Assembly: GCA_009746045.1 (NCBI GenBank) | Contig: RPFO01002194.1 | Coordinates: forward strand, 127,501-191,500 | Length of the DNA stretch: 64,000 nt | Reading direction: 5' to 3' | Source of the DNA: Mesostigma viride | Taxonomy: Eukaryota; Streptophyta; Mesostigmatophyceae; Mesostigmatales; Mesostigmataceae | Part shown: piece after piece, positions 27,470-37,214 of the stretch | Position numbering within the stretch: the stretch's first letter is position 1 | Layout: each line of letters starts with the position of its first letter | Notes under the pieces: model-generated | The model's database searches: none | The model's input: the letters and a program-made list of their open reading frames with translations, nothing else | What the model was told of the DNA's origin: nothing | Program-made: the position numbers and the translations under genes

Positions 27470-29235
27470 ATGTTCCCAAGAAAAGTCCTTATTTTAGGAC
27501 CAGTTTGAATTAAAAAATATATGTGCAAACATCAAATTTTGACCCTGGCATTTTTACCACTGACAGATAACACACTTTTTGAATTTTGGACAAAAACCTG
27601 GGTTCAAATAATTACATTTAGTGCCTGAATGGACCCTGGCCCATGGCAGGCCTCAAACCGCGAATTTGGTCAAAATGAGAATTTAGGACCAATAGGACCA
27701 ATTAGTGTCAACGCATGACCATGCTATCCACACGGTCCCTTGAGCATCTTACAAGCGCTAGGGGACCCTACGAGGCCTTGGGATGGCGGGGCAGCGTATA
27801 ACAAGGCCATACCCTGCTGTGGCTGCCTCTATATATACGCGTGCTTAACGGTGTCACAGATGGTGCAGGTAATGCAATATACGGTTGCATGGTTGCTGAG
27901 GTTGCCCGGCTTGAACATGGCCCACCCCTTGCGGTAAACTTTCTCTAAGCATATGCCAAACCTTCTTTGACATCACGGACATGCTGGCCACCACCCAGCG
28001 ATGAAAAAACATTGCATTTGCATTGCAACTAACACATGAATGCAGCCAAATCAAGTTACAGAACAACGTTGTGCTAACATGCAACGCTTTGTGAGCGAAT
28101 TCAGGGTGCATGTAACACGTAAACCATATTGTATATACTGTCTGAGAGCACCCTGAACGACTGCAGGCCATAGGACCATGGTTTATAACTAACACATGAG
28201 TAAAACTGCTCTTACGCATGTGTGTTTTAGCTGCAGCGGACGACGAAGATAGAGACGTAAAAAATTGTATGACGTAAACCAACTATGTGTGACAGTTATG
28301 TGCACAGAGAGCGTCCCCTCTTTTTAGGCATAGCTTACTGACTCAAAACACCACGACAGCGTTGCCAGTTACACTCATGATCTAGGGCACCCCGGCACGT
28401 ACCTGCTACTTACGTCGCCTCATTCCAGATGGTTGCAAAAAAGTCGCTGAAATCCGCAGCGAGGTCAGCTTTCCGAGAGCTGAGCGCACCAAAGCTGGCC
28501 AACCGGTTCGAAAATGATATAAACCACGCTTGTGCTGCGTTCTAGGTCCAAGAAATACCGAAAGTGAAGACCTATAAGGTGCGCTCGCTGCCCAGCCTGA
28601 ACGTCCCTAAAACATGGTCAACAATGGAAATCGGGCAAGAATATCACGGCCCAGGCGCTTCCATGTCAAATACTCCGTTTATAAACTCCAGACTATAATC
28701 AAAATCGTCCACAAAAATTTCCTGGCTTGATTCGCACCACCATTGCTAATACACTAACATGTTTGTGCCAAAATCGACCCTCCGCGAGCAGGCGATCTGC
28801 GACCCATTTGTGTTGTGCCGCTGTGCTACAGCGCTACACATAAAAACTTGCGCAGAAAATTTCACAGCCTTTAAGCATAACTAACGACCTTTCGTTTTTG
28901 CTACTGGGCGCCCGAAATGATAAACGCACGTGAAAACGCCGGCCACGATTGTCAGGTCGCCATATCCACCTCAGATCATTCCCGCACCCACTTTTTCGCT
29001 CCAAAATCGGTTATATTTTTGGTCGAGGTACCTACTTTCCCGCCATTATACCCGGTACCCGGGTACGGAATCCGGGTACCATGTGCCGGTACCACGGGTC
29101 GGGTACATCATGCCGGGTACGGTCCACATGGGGTACGGTCCATATAGTGACCCCCCCCCCCGGTACCTCGGTTATAGTAAATTGGTCCTTAATTTAGGAC
29201 TTTGTCCTAAATTAAGGACCGTGGGAGGCTTAACA
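27470..29235. mobile_element. non-autonomous TIR element, MULE-like
   Basis: A 1766-bp insertion, judged against copy 1 of the surrounding repeat, flanked by the 9-bp direct repeat CTAGTGTCC (27461-27469 and 29236-29244). The ends are imperfect inverted repeats: 'tgttcccaag.. gtccttattttaggac' on the left against 'gtcctaaattaaggac.. ggcttaaca' on the right. A 9-bp duplication suggests the Mutator-like superfamily. The interior is AT-rich, with GGTACC-rich palindromes near 29,050-29,110 and no transposase frame. Confidence 0.75.
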
Positions 29236-29384
29236 CTAGTGTCCCCCCCCCGGTCACTAGCCTTTGTCGAAAATGCGCAGAAAACAAATTCCTTGCGCAC
29301 GTCACCAGTCTTGTGCATAGTGGGCGCCCGGATGACATACTGTACAGTAGCTCGCGTCCGTGACAGCCCTGCCTATGACATGGG

Positions 29385-29700
29385 ACCCCCATGGATGATG
29401 CATTAAGAATTAGCTCAACCCTGCCTATACAGAGAGTCACTCTCTGATGAGAAGCCATGCCCGAGCTCTTGTATAGCCATGGTGATCATCCCCCCCATCA
29501 GTGCCAGGCCCCCCTCGATCAGTTGGGTTAAGCTCTGAGACATCATCAGGTGGTGCAGGTGCCCTTGGTGCACCTAGAGCAAGTGTCGCTTACATTCCCA
29601 CCCTTGCAGGATGTAGCTTAGAATGTATTAAAAGCCGTATGCCCCTTCTCTGGGATATGTGCTATATATACTCCCAACGGAGTTATGTTCCTAATTAATT
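29385..29700 (+). repeat. dispersed repeat R, copy 1
   Basis: A block running from 'cagagagtcactctctgatgagaagccatg' through 'ggtggtgcaggtgc' to 'ccccttctctggga' and 'actcccaacggag', then TTAAT-type sequence. Related copies lie at 39,470-39,660 and 50,115-55,045 (interrupted). No coding potential; probably a short non-autonomous element. Confidence 0.65.
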
Positions 29701-29909
29701 AGTCAATTACGTGTAGAGCGACTAGATGACCTAGACCGGGTGGGGCCGGAAACAGCTTGCTTGATCAGGGCGTGTGTTTCGAGCCTCACTGGCCGGGAGT
29801 GTCTTGTCGGTGGTGAGCACCATTGCTGCGATCGCTTTCCCGCCATTTATGAGGAAATACCCACAAATGGAAGCCACTGAAAAGGTCTAGCTAGTCAGTC
29901 AGTATACGT

Positions 29910-30311
29910 TAGCCAGGCCTGCCATGTTTCCAAACGTCCAAGAACTGCACACGGTGCAAAGGAAAAAATCCGGAGGACAGCACGTTCAAATGTGCGGCGG
30001 GAACCAAAAGCCCGCGTATGCCAGAAAACATCATGTTGCTGACTTGCTGCAACGATGCGACGGTGTGGACAACGAATCCACTGCCAAGCTCGGAACGGCC
30101 GCAAAGGAGATCTGGCACCACAGGGTTCATCGATGTACGGAGATACTACGTGATCCAGCCGGTCCACGACCTGTTTGTAGAGCTTGTGCCAAGGGTTAAC
30201 ACCGAACAGACGTGGGTGACGTTGAAAAAAACACCGGACTTGACGGAGCATAATGTCTCGGTCCTAGTCTTTGACCAACAAACCATGCAAAGAGTTCAAC
30301 AACAGTCGTGA
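29910..30311 (+). other. unassigned Cys-rich open frame
   Basis: A frame open from about 29,910 to TGA at 30311 reads NCTRCKGKNPEDSTFKC, then TCCNDATVWTTNP, then a hydrophobic/polar mix (IQPVHDLFVELVPRV). The CxxC..C and paired Cys suggest a small metal-binding or disulfide module. I do not recognise it. It may be a 3' exon (AG at 29,910-29,911 region) of a degraded gene or of a mobile element. Confidence 0.3.
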
Positions 30312-30394
30312 TGAAAACGAAAACGATAAGAACAAAGACGGGAAAAACGATGCAACTGACTAAGAACAAGACCATATTTTGCTGTGTGGAAAAG

Positions 30395-31480
30395 GAGACT
30401 GTTAATATCGGGGTAGCGCCATGGGAATCTGCTGGTATTTAGGATCCTTGCGCTTATCATAGACAGCCGTATGCCAGCCCTTCTTGTTTATATGGGTAAT
30501 GTTAAGATCGAGGTATATATAATTGCAACTGAGTATCCTCCGACGTGAGCTTTAATGTGAGGGACGCTTGCGGGTAGATGCCAGGCAGACCAGCTGTGAA
30601 CACGCCTGATGAGAACATCATCATTTGAGGCAATGAGATTCTCCATGAATGCAAGCTCATAAGTGTATAGATAGAGGTTTGCAAGGAGCCCGGCACCGTT
30701 AGTGCCCATATAGGGATGCCAATAGCTTGTTGCTATACATCGCCCGCAAAACAAATTAAGGTGTTATCAACAAGATAAGAGATCCAATGAACAAGGTCAG
30801 CCTTCGTGATGATATCATTATAAGCATCCCGCACGATACCACCTGCATGCCGCAATGCCTGAGAGCCACGTTGCCGTGGGCTTGGTCTGAGAAACACACA
30901 CGTGCAGGTGCATGGTTGTGCCCGTGAGGCCTATGCGCATACACGGACGAGTAAGGAGGCTATCTAAACGAGCTTTCAAATCGTGCAAATCTAGGGTGGT
31001 ATATAGAGTGGTGAAATCATAGGTGGCTATGGGCATAGGTATATGCTTCTCTGCTGCTGTCTTAGAACGGCTAAGGGCGTCAAGGCGTAGGCGTATACTT
31101 GGGCTGAGTCTAAGACGATCCAACTACCAGCGCATTCGTATGACGTATAGAATGTGGTTTTGCTCATTGGCACTGAGTTGTGCACTTGAGAGCTTCTGTA
31201 TGGCTCCATGACCACCCTGGCCCAGACAAGAGGAGCACAGGGCGTACGGGTCGCGTTGCTAGGCCAGTCCATGGCTGGTGGACGTCACCGGGAATAAAGG
31301 GCTAGTGTGTTTCAAATACCACGCGCAAGCGAACAATGCTTGCGTTGTTTGATTGGTAACTGGTAGAGATAACATATGCTGATTTGCATGGGTAATCATG
31401 CACCCTTCGGAGTGCTGGGCTTGCCTAACTTTTCGTGTGGCATGCACACACCTCGCATCTGTGGTGATGCGTCTGGGCAT
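30395..31480 (-). pseudogene. Penelope-like reverse transcriptase, degraded
   Basis: Minus strand. IATYDFTTLYTTLDLHDLKA (about 31,030), then MGTNGAGLLANLYLYTYELA (about 30,690), then GIYPQASLTLKLTSE and finally YDKRKDPKYQQIP (about 30,440) follow the order of Penelope-like element RTs ('DFstLYT', 'GIPMGtnCAPlLA', 'YDKR.D'). The R-Y-x-DD box expected between the second and third blocks is missing, and frames change several times (a 2-bp insertion splits GIP from MGTN). No GIY-YIG endonuclease was found downstream. Confidence 0.7.
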
Positions 31481-31859
31481 ATTGCTCTATGGAACTGGTT
31501 TGGAAGGCCGATAGGCCACTTCAGGATTTTTTGATAGAATGCAATGGAAGTCTTGCATGTGGTCAACGCGCGATGACCGGTGACTCACTGGGATCATGTC
31601 CTTCTTGTGGTGGCCAGTCAGCTATTGCCAATAAAATTATATCTGAGCGCAAATGATTGCTTCGATGTTCTCATATGCCGCATGCAACGGCTACCAACAA
31701 GTGACGCGAGCAGCTGTTTGCAATCTAATTAGGATCGATCCGAGCATGCAAGTAGGATTGAAGCGAGACATGCATGCGAGGAGCCTAGCGCAGCAACAAC
31801 GGCAATTATTATGAGCTCTGGGCGACCTTAGTACCTCCAGCTCCTGCAGGCAGCAGGGA
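31481..31859. other. spacer, nothing recognised
   Basis: Mixed-composition DNA without coding or repeat structure that I can identify. Confidence 0.5.
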
Positions 31860-31985
31860 TTAATTAACATGTAACAGCGTTACATGAGCATAAGTCCTCA
31901 GTATAGTCTAGTGGGATGGGATGTGATGGATGGAGCTAGCTATCTAAGACCTACAGTAGTTACGGGGTAGTGTGTGCGCACCACA
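31860..31985 (-). mobile_element. LINE 3'-end fragment
   Basis: The 'cataagtcctc..gggatgg..agctatctaa.acct' pattern matches the reverse complement of the LINE 3' regions at 42,900-43,045 and 49,500-49,650. Confidence 0.6.
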
Positions 31986-32105
31986 GGCAGCAGGGAAGAA
32001 GCCGGTTTACCCCCGGAGGGGGGCGGCCATCTACGTCGACCACAAGCCATGGTGGCAGGCGACCTCCGCCACTCCAGCAACCCCAGCATAGGGTAATTTA
32101 GTAGT
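31986..32105 (+). mobile_element. 3' fragment of a LINE ORF1
   Basis: Matches the end of ORF1 in E1 (14,325-14,420) at 'catctacgtcgaccacaagc', the last codons before the stop. Confidence 0.65.
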
Positions 32106-32139
32106 AGCTTAATATAAGGGTATGCCTCGCAGACGAGTC

Positions 32140-33850
32140 ATGAGCCACGAGGTAGCCATGGCTGACGGCGGAGCTCATAAATTTCACGTTTGGGCACCGA
32201 ATAAGGCCGTGAATATCACAAACCCTAGGACCTAGATAGCTTACATCATCCATGCATTCAAATTATTATTTAATCACAATCGCTTCGTCTTTCTAAGACG
32301 CACACACTGATATATTTTCCCAAAGCTATTACGCAATATCATGACGAGCAAACGCTCCTCTATACCGGCAACACAGCCTGGCGGCTGCGCTGAGCCCTGA
32401 ACGTCTGCAGCTTCGCCCTCAGGCCCGGAAGGCAGCGGTGACACTAGACGCGCACTGCATGGTGGTCGCCCAGGTCCCTCCCAGGCTAGCCTCGCCCTCG
32501 GCATCGCCTGACCCAAGCGCAGTCGCCCTGGCGAACCTAGCTCAGTGGTCCGAGCGCGACTTTGACGTCAACAGGCTATTTTCCACCTTGGACGTTAACA
32601 GGCCCGGCTATTTTCACCATCCGGCCCCAATCAAGATACTGGAGCTCGTGTTTTATGGGTTGCACGCCTCGCTCCTTGCCCTGTGCCAGCACGGCTGGCA
32701 GCCAAATGCGCCTCCGCCGGCAACGGAGTTGACGTCCGGACGGTTTTCCCACCGCGGACCTGACCACCTGCCCAGCTGGTCCCGTCCTTGCCTTCAGCTC
32801 GCCGCCCTCTTTACCATCCTAGCTTCAGCGCTCTGCCGACAACCTCTTGGTCCCCTCCCCCTTGACCGAATCCTCCTTCCTCCTCCACCTTCAGGAAGCC
32901 ATCGCGCAGCACGTGACCCCCCTTGCTGCAGATGTGGCACTGTCAGAGCCGTGGGCAGCACCGTTGCTGGCTGCCCAGCTCCCCGCCATCTCCACCGCCA
33001 CCTCCACCCTCCTCGCCTCCACCTCCACCCCCCGCCACCGGACCGCCTCCACCGACCCCATCACCGCCCAGCTCCGTGACATCGACAAGCGCCTCCAGGA
33101 CAACGCCATTGCCATCGAGTGCCTGCAAAACACCGCAGGCCTCACCGCCCAGGCGGTGAAGGACATTGGCGCCAAGCCAGCCCCCGCTGGCCCGGCAGGC
33201 GATGCTCCTCCCCCCCAGACCTGGGCAGCCATGCTGCTGAACCACACCGGAGATGGTGGGCCACCACCACCTCCGCCATCGCAGCACAACTCAAGCAGCC
33301 GACGCTCGACCTCCGTGAGGAGGCCGAGCTCGACAAGCGCAGCCTTAACGTCATTGTCAAGAACTTCGACCTGGTGGAAGGTGAGAACTCGGCCGAGAAC
33401 TGCTTGCACAGGCGCTTGAGAACGAAATCCTTGGCCGCAATATGGGCCTCATTGGTGAGCTCAAGCTGGAGGCCCTCCGCCTTCCCCGCTAGCGGGGTAA
33501 GGCGAGACCGCCTCCGCTGCTGCTCATCTTTGAGAACATAGTGGACAAGATTACGTTCCTCAGACGCCGGCAAGCGGCTTAAGAGGACTCACTACACTCT
33601 GGACGACGACTTGGGCCCTGGCGCAGCAACAACAGCGACGGGAGCTATGGCTGATCTACCTCCAGCTCCGGCAGACAGAGGCAGGGAAGCCGGTATACTG
33701 CATGGAAGGGGCGGTCATCTACGTCGGCCACAAGCCGGCCTGGCAAGCGACCCCCGCTGCCCCAGCATCCTCAGCAACCCCAGCCTATAGGGAACTATAG
33801 CAGTATACTGCTATAGTAGTGTAGAATAGTAAGGCTTAGCAAACGTGGCC
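32140..33850 (+). mobile_element. LINE ORF1 element E3, decayed
   Basis: The same leader as E1 (gagccacgaggtagccatgg) with a duplicated or expanded stretch near 32,220-32,270. It lacks the SINE found in E1. ORF1 fragments follow, then the common 3' end 'gtaaggcttagc'. No ORF2. Confidence 0.75.
32438..33800 (+). pseudogene. LINE ORF1 protein, frame-broken (E3)
   Basis: Open blocks at 32438-33079, 32847-33419 and 33119-33541 match successive parts of the ORF1 at 17,583-18,944 and of E1: 'IAIECLQNTAGLTAQAVKDI', 'NVIVKNFDLVEGENS', 'YTLDDDL'. The frames change at least twice. Confidence 0.65.
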
Positions 33851-34053
33851 ATGTACACGTACGCCTATGATGGGCCCCACACTGGTCAGATGACGCATTA
33901 GCAGTATTTAGCCATTTACATGCCTGCCTATGATGGGACTCCCCACGGATGATGCATTAAGCTTTAATATATATTTAACCCAGCTTTGAGACGCCATGCC
34001 CTACTAACCAATGTTTGGACATATCATCTTCCATGCACCCTATGTCCGCACCT
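33851..34053. other. spacer between E3 and the pogo-like element
   Basis: Holds a 'ggatgatgcatt(a)aag' string also seen near 14,487 and 29,393. No gene. Confidence 0.5.
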
Positions 34054-34055
34054 TA

Positions 34056-34290
34056 CAGGGGCAGCTCACGTAGGTGGGACAGTGTTCCAACTCCGGTAGG
34101 TGGGACAAATTCAGCAAAGCGGGACATGTTCAGGTGTCCCACCTAACTGAAATTATGTCCCACCTTGTTGAATTTGGAAAAACATGGTGTCCCACCTACC
34201 GGCATTTGTGATACAGGTCTGTCTCACCTACCCGAACTTGAAGCTGTGTCCCACCTAACTGTATGTTTCTATGTGTCCCACCTTCCTGAA
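34056..34290 (+). repeat. left TIR and subterminal GTGGGAC repeats
   Basis: After the 25-bp TIR come about eight spaced 'gtgggac' or 'gtcccacct' motifs in both orientations, mirroring 39,190-39,447. They are candidate binding sites for the element's HTH protein. Confidence 0.8.
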
Positions 34291-34534
34291 TGTAGTGGCT
34301 ACGCACATATGGGCTCTATGTGTCATACTCCTACATATGTTATACATACATGTCCCTATTACTCCTATGGGGCATGCTACCTATTCTGCACGTTTGCTCA
34401 TGGCGTAGGGACACTTGATCTGTGTGCAACCGATAATACGCTGGAAATTAAATCAATCAAGTGCAAATATGGTAGTTCTTGCAGATTTGTATGACAACAT
34501 TGTTATTGTTATATGGTGCATGGGGGTGGGGTTA

Positions 34535-34835
34535 GAACCCCCACCCCCACCCCACTTCACCGCACTTCACCCCACTTCACCCCACTTCACCCCACTTCAC
34601 CCCACTTCACCCCACTTCACCCCACTTCACACCCCACCCCCACCCCACCCCCACCCCCCCCCCCCCACCCCACCCCCACCCCCACCCCCACCCCCACCCC
34701 ACCCCACCCCACCCCCACCCCACCCCCACCCCCACCCCCACCCCCACCCCCACCCCCACCCCACCCCACCCACCCCCACCCCCACCCCACCCCACCCCCA
34801 CCCCACCCCCACCCCACCCCCACCCCCACCATATA
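34535..34835 (+). repeat. cacttcacccca and (CCCCCA)n repeats
   Basis: About six copies of an 11-bp 'cccacttcacc' unit followed by 210 bp of CCCCA/CCCCCA. Simple-sequence DNA, not coding. Confidence 0.9.
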
Positions 34836-35089
34836 ACAACAACATAACAACACCACGATAAGAAATGACATCGTGGTGCAGTCGCCACCGCCATCATCAA
34901 GGAGACAACCTGCGCAGGCCAGAAATCGGGAGAATTCGGGCAATCATGTACAAGACAACAGGCTCCAGGTCAGCCAAGCGCTCGTACGTGCGAAACTTGA
35001 TGACTGGGTCTGCAATCGCCATAATCCAAGTGATGCACATGTACAACCACGTCATAACTCGGAAGCTTTGGATTAGGATCATAAAAGAT

Positions 35090-35660
35090 TGACTCAAACA
35101 ATTACCGTGCTAGCAAGATGTGGGCAAGAGAATGCATCCATGGTTGTTGTAATGGTGTAAAAAGGGTGCCAGATTTTCAAGTAAGGAATCATGAATAACC
35201 ATGCCGCACCTCATGGCCATGCATATACATGGTGGCAAAAAATTTCACATCATCCACACGGCCATGTGTGTGCCTGCACGTGTATGGTTGTGAAAATTGA
35301 CAGCATTTTTATTATGCACACGCCCATGTATGCATGATTGCCTATGACGTCCACGCAGGCATTAAAATTCACAAGGCCTCGCATTCGATCGTGCTTGCAA
35401 AAAACTGTCCATCAACACAATACGCCTAGCCTGCAGCCTGCATGTAGTGCATGGTTGCACAAAACAGAACTACATGAACACAATGAATGAATGCGCAAAC
35501 TTTGTGCCCACACTTGGAATTACCCCAAACTGAACAACGCGGTTATAATGCACATGGCCTCACATTTACTCATGCGAAAACCCTTTAAGCATCAGCACAA
35601 TGGCCATCATGGGAACCCAGCAACGGGATTCGTGATTGGAAGGATTCTGAATCACGCACC
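35090..35660. other. AT-rich interior of the pogo-like element
   Basis: Loosely repeated strings ('gcacacggccatgt..tgcatg..tggttg') recur near 35,210-35,470. No gene is recognisable. Confidence 0.45.
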
Positions 35661-35665
35661 TGTGT

Positions 35666-36187
35666 TCAGTCATATTTGCAAAGAACCGACATCGGGTTGA
35701 CCAGAGCTGACGTCCACGGACCACTCTTCGTCACTGGAATTCCCTTCATTATCCTCAGAACTTGAATTGGGCTCAGAGCTTGAACCAGCTGCGACGTGTA
35801 GAAACTGCCCCGGCTGCTTGGTCGGTAAGAAATGCATTTCTGGGTGCGCACCAGCTTCCAAAACTTCTCCGAATCCCCGGAATCTGAAGACCCCCCGGAA
35901 TCTGTTCTTGCCAAAACGGCCTCCGCTTCATTCCCTTGCCGGTTGTGAGTCTCAGAAGCCAAGGATGCAGAAGCTGGTTGTTCTTCCTGGATCACTGTAA
36001 GACCTGAAGGCGATGCCTTGGTACTCATGTCCTCATCATTTGTAGAGGACGCTAGGTCTGGGGTGGAGTTCAACTCATCATCAACATCAACGCTGGGCTG
36101 GACCTTCACCGGTGTAGAGGCCCCGGAAGCTGCCTCATAAGCAGCCTCCGAATCTGCCTCTGAACCATGATGAAGCGCTTTATCCAT
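35666..36187 (-). CDS. Ser/Glu-rich acidic protein of the pogo-like element
   Basis: ATG at 36187 opens a 173-codon frame that starts MDKALHHGSEADSEAAYEAA. It is strongly enriched in Ser, Glu, Asp and Pro and ends EKFWKLVRTQKCISYRPSSR.. An overlapping frame at 35861-35670 is even more acidic (SSSEDNEGNSSDEEWSVDV), so a frameshift or small intron near 35,830 may join them. Acidic Ser-rich tails are known at the C-terminus of pogo-type transposases. Here the frame is on the strand opposite to the HTH gene. It could be an accessory protein or a displaced exon; I do not recognise a family. Confidence 0.45.
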   Translation of the reverse strand: MDKALHHGSEADSEAAYEAASGASTPVKVQPSVDVDDELNSTPDLASSTNDEDMSTKASPSGLTVIQEEQPASASLASETHNRQGNEAEAVLARTDSGGSSDSGDSEKFWKLVRTQKCISYRPSSRGSFYTSQLVQALSPIQVLRIMKGIPVTKSGPWTSALVNPMSVLCKYD

Positions 36188-36359
36188 CGTTTCAAGAAGA
36201 AAAACAAGCTATATGTACCGCTGCTCACGTAGTGTAAGTATTTATGCAGTTAACGATACTTGATAATAAAGCCACGTCGAATTATATACAATACGTATGT
36301 GCGGTGTAGTGAAATATTGGTCTTGGTAGTGATATGTGACCACTTGTGTGACCACAGTA

Positions 36360-36850
36360 CACCGCCTCACGGGTACGTGGGCTGTTCCCACACCACGTGG
36401 AAGTGGGACGTTTGCGTACTACGTAGCCGTGAAAGTGGGACGGTTCGCGTACCACTTAGCCGTGAAAGTGGGACGGTTCGCGTACCACGTAGCCGTGGAA
36501 GTGGGCTGTATGCGCCTGTGGGACGGTCTCAACCACAATCTGAGTACGTGGAACAGGTGCCCCACCTTGCCGCGTAGGTGGGACAGTCCCATCCAAAATC
36601 CGAGTACGTGGAACATGTGGCCCACCTTGCTGCGTATGTGGAACAGTCCCATCCAAAATCTGAGTACGAGGAACAGGTGCCCCACCTTGCTGCGTAGGTG
36701 GAACAGTCCCATCCAAAATCTGAGTACGTGGAACAGGTGCCCCACCTTGCTGCGTTGAGTTGCTGCGTTGGTGGGACTGGCTCTTCCAAAATCTGAGTAC
36801 GTGGAACAGGTGGCCCACCTTGCTGCGTTGGTCGGTGGGCTGTCGCATCC
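36360..36850 (+). repeat. GTGGGAC-bearing minisatellites (about 30 bp and about 60 bp units)
   Basis: First about four copies of 'agccgtgaaagtgggacggt..cgtaccac', then five copies of a 60-bp unit 'gagtacgtggaacaggtgcc ccacc..' each carrying gtggga/ccCACC cores. The cores match the subterminal motifs, giving an internal third cluster of potential binding sites upstream of the HTH gene. Confidence 0.8.
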
Positions 36851-37214
36851 ACAAAACGTACATCAGTACACGTGGCACTGTAGGCGCCCCACCTTATGAA
36901 TTCCCCTTCTGCCGGCGTAATTAACATGGTATATACTGTAAGGAGGTGAGAGAGGCACACGCTGGCTACGTACAGTACGTTGGCACGTGACTTTTGTTAG
37001 AGAGTGCTAGTCAGCTGCATCAGTTAATGATCAATTAACTAATTATTGAACACGTGACTGCATCCGTGGTCTGAGGTCTCTAACTATATACGGTGAGCCG
37101 CTATGGCGAGCGGCTCAGGCGAGCCGGAGTGCAGTCCATATCATCCGCAGGGCCAGCTGTCGGCGGCTCGGTGATGCCCCCGCAGGTCTGGACCTGCAAG
37201 CTTTCTTGTGCCGC

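Larger units (their letters stand above)
26379..29367. repeat. 1-kb dispersed repeat, copy 2 (interrupted)
   Basis: Matches 15042-16027. Interrupted at 27470-29235 by an inserted element and enlarged by expansion of the CAGCTC tract. Near its right end TA of copy 1 is replaced by TACTGTACAGTA (29338-29349). Confidence 0.85.
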
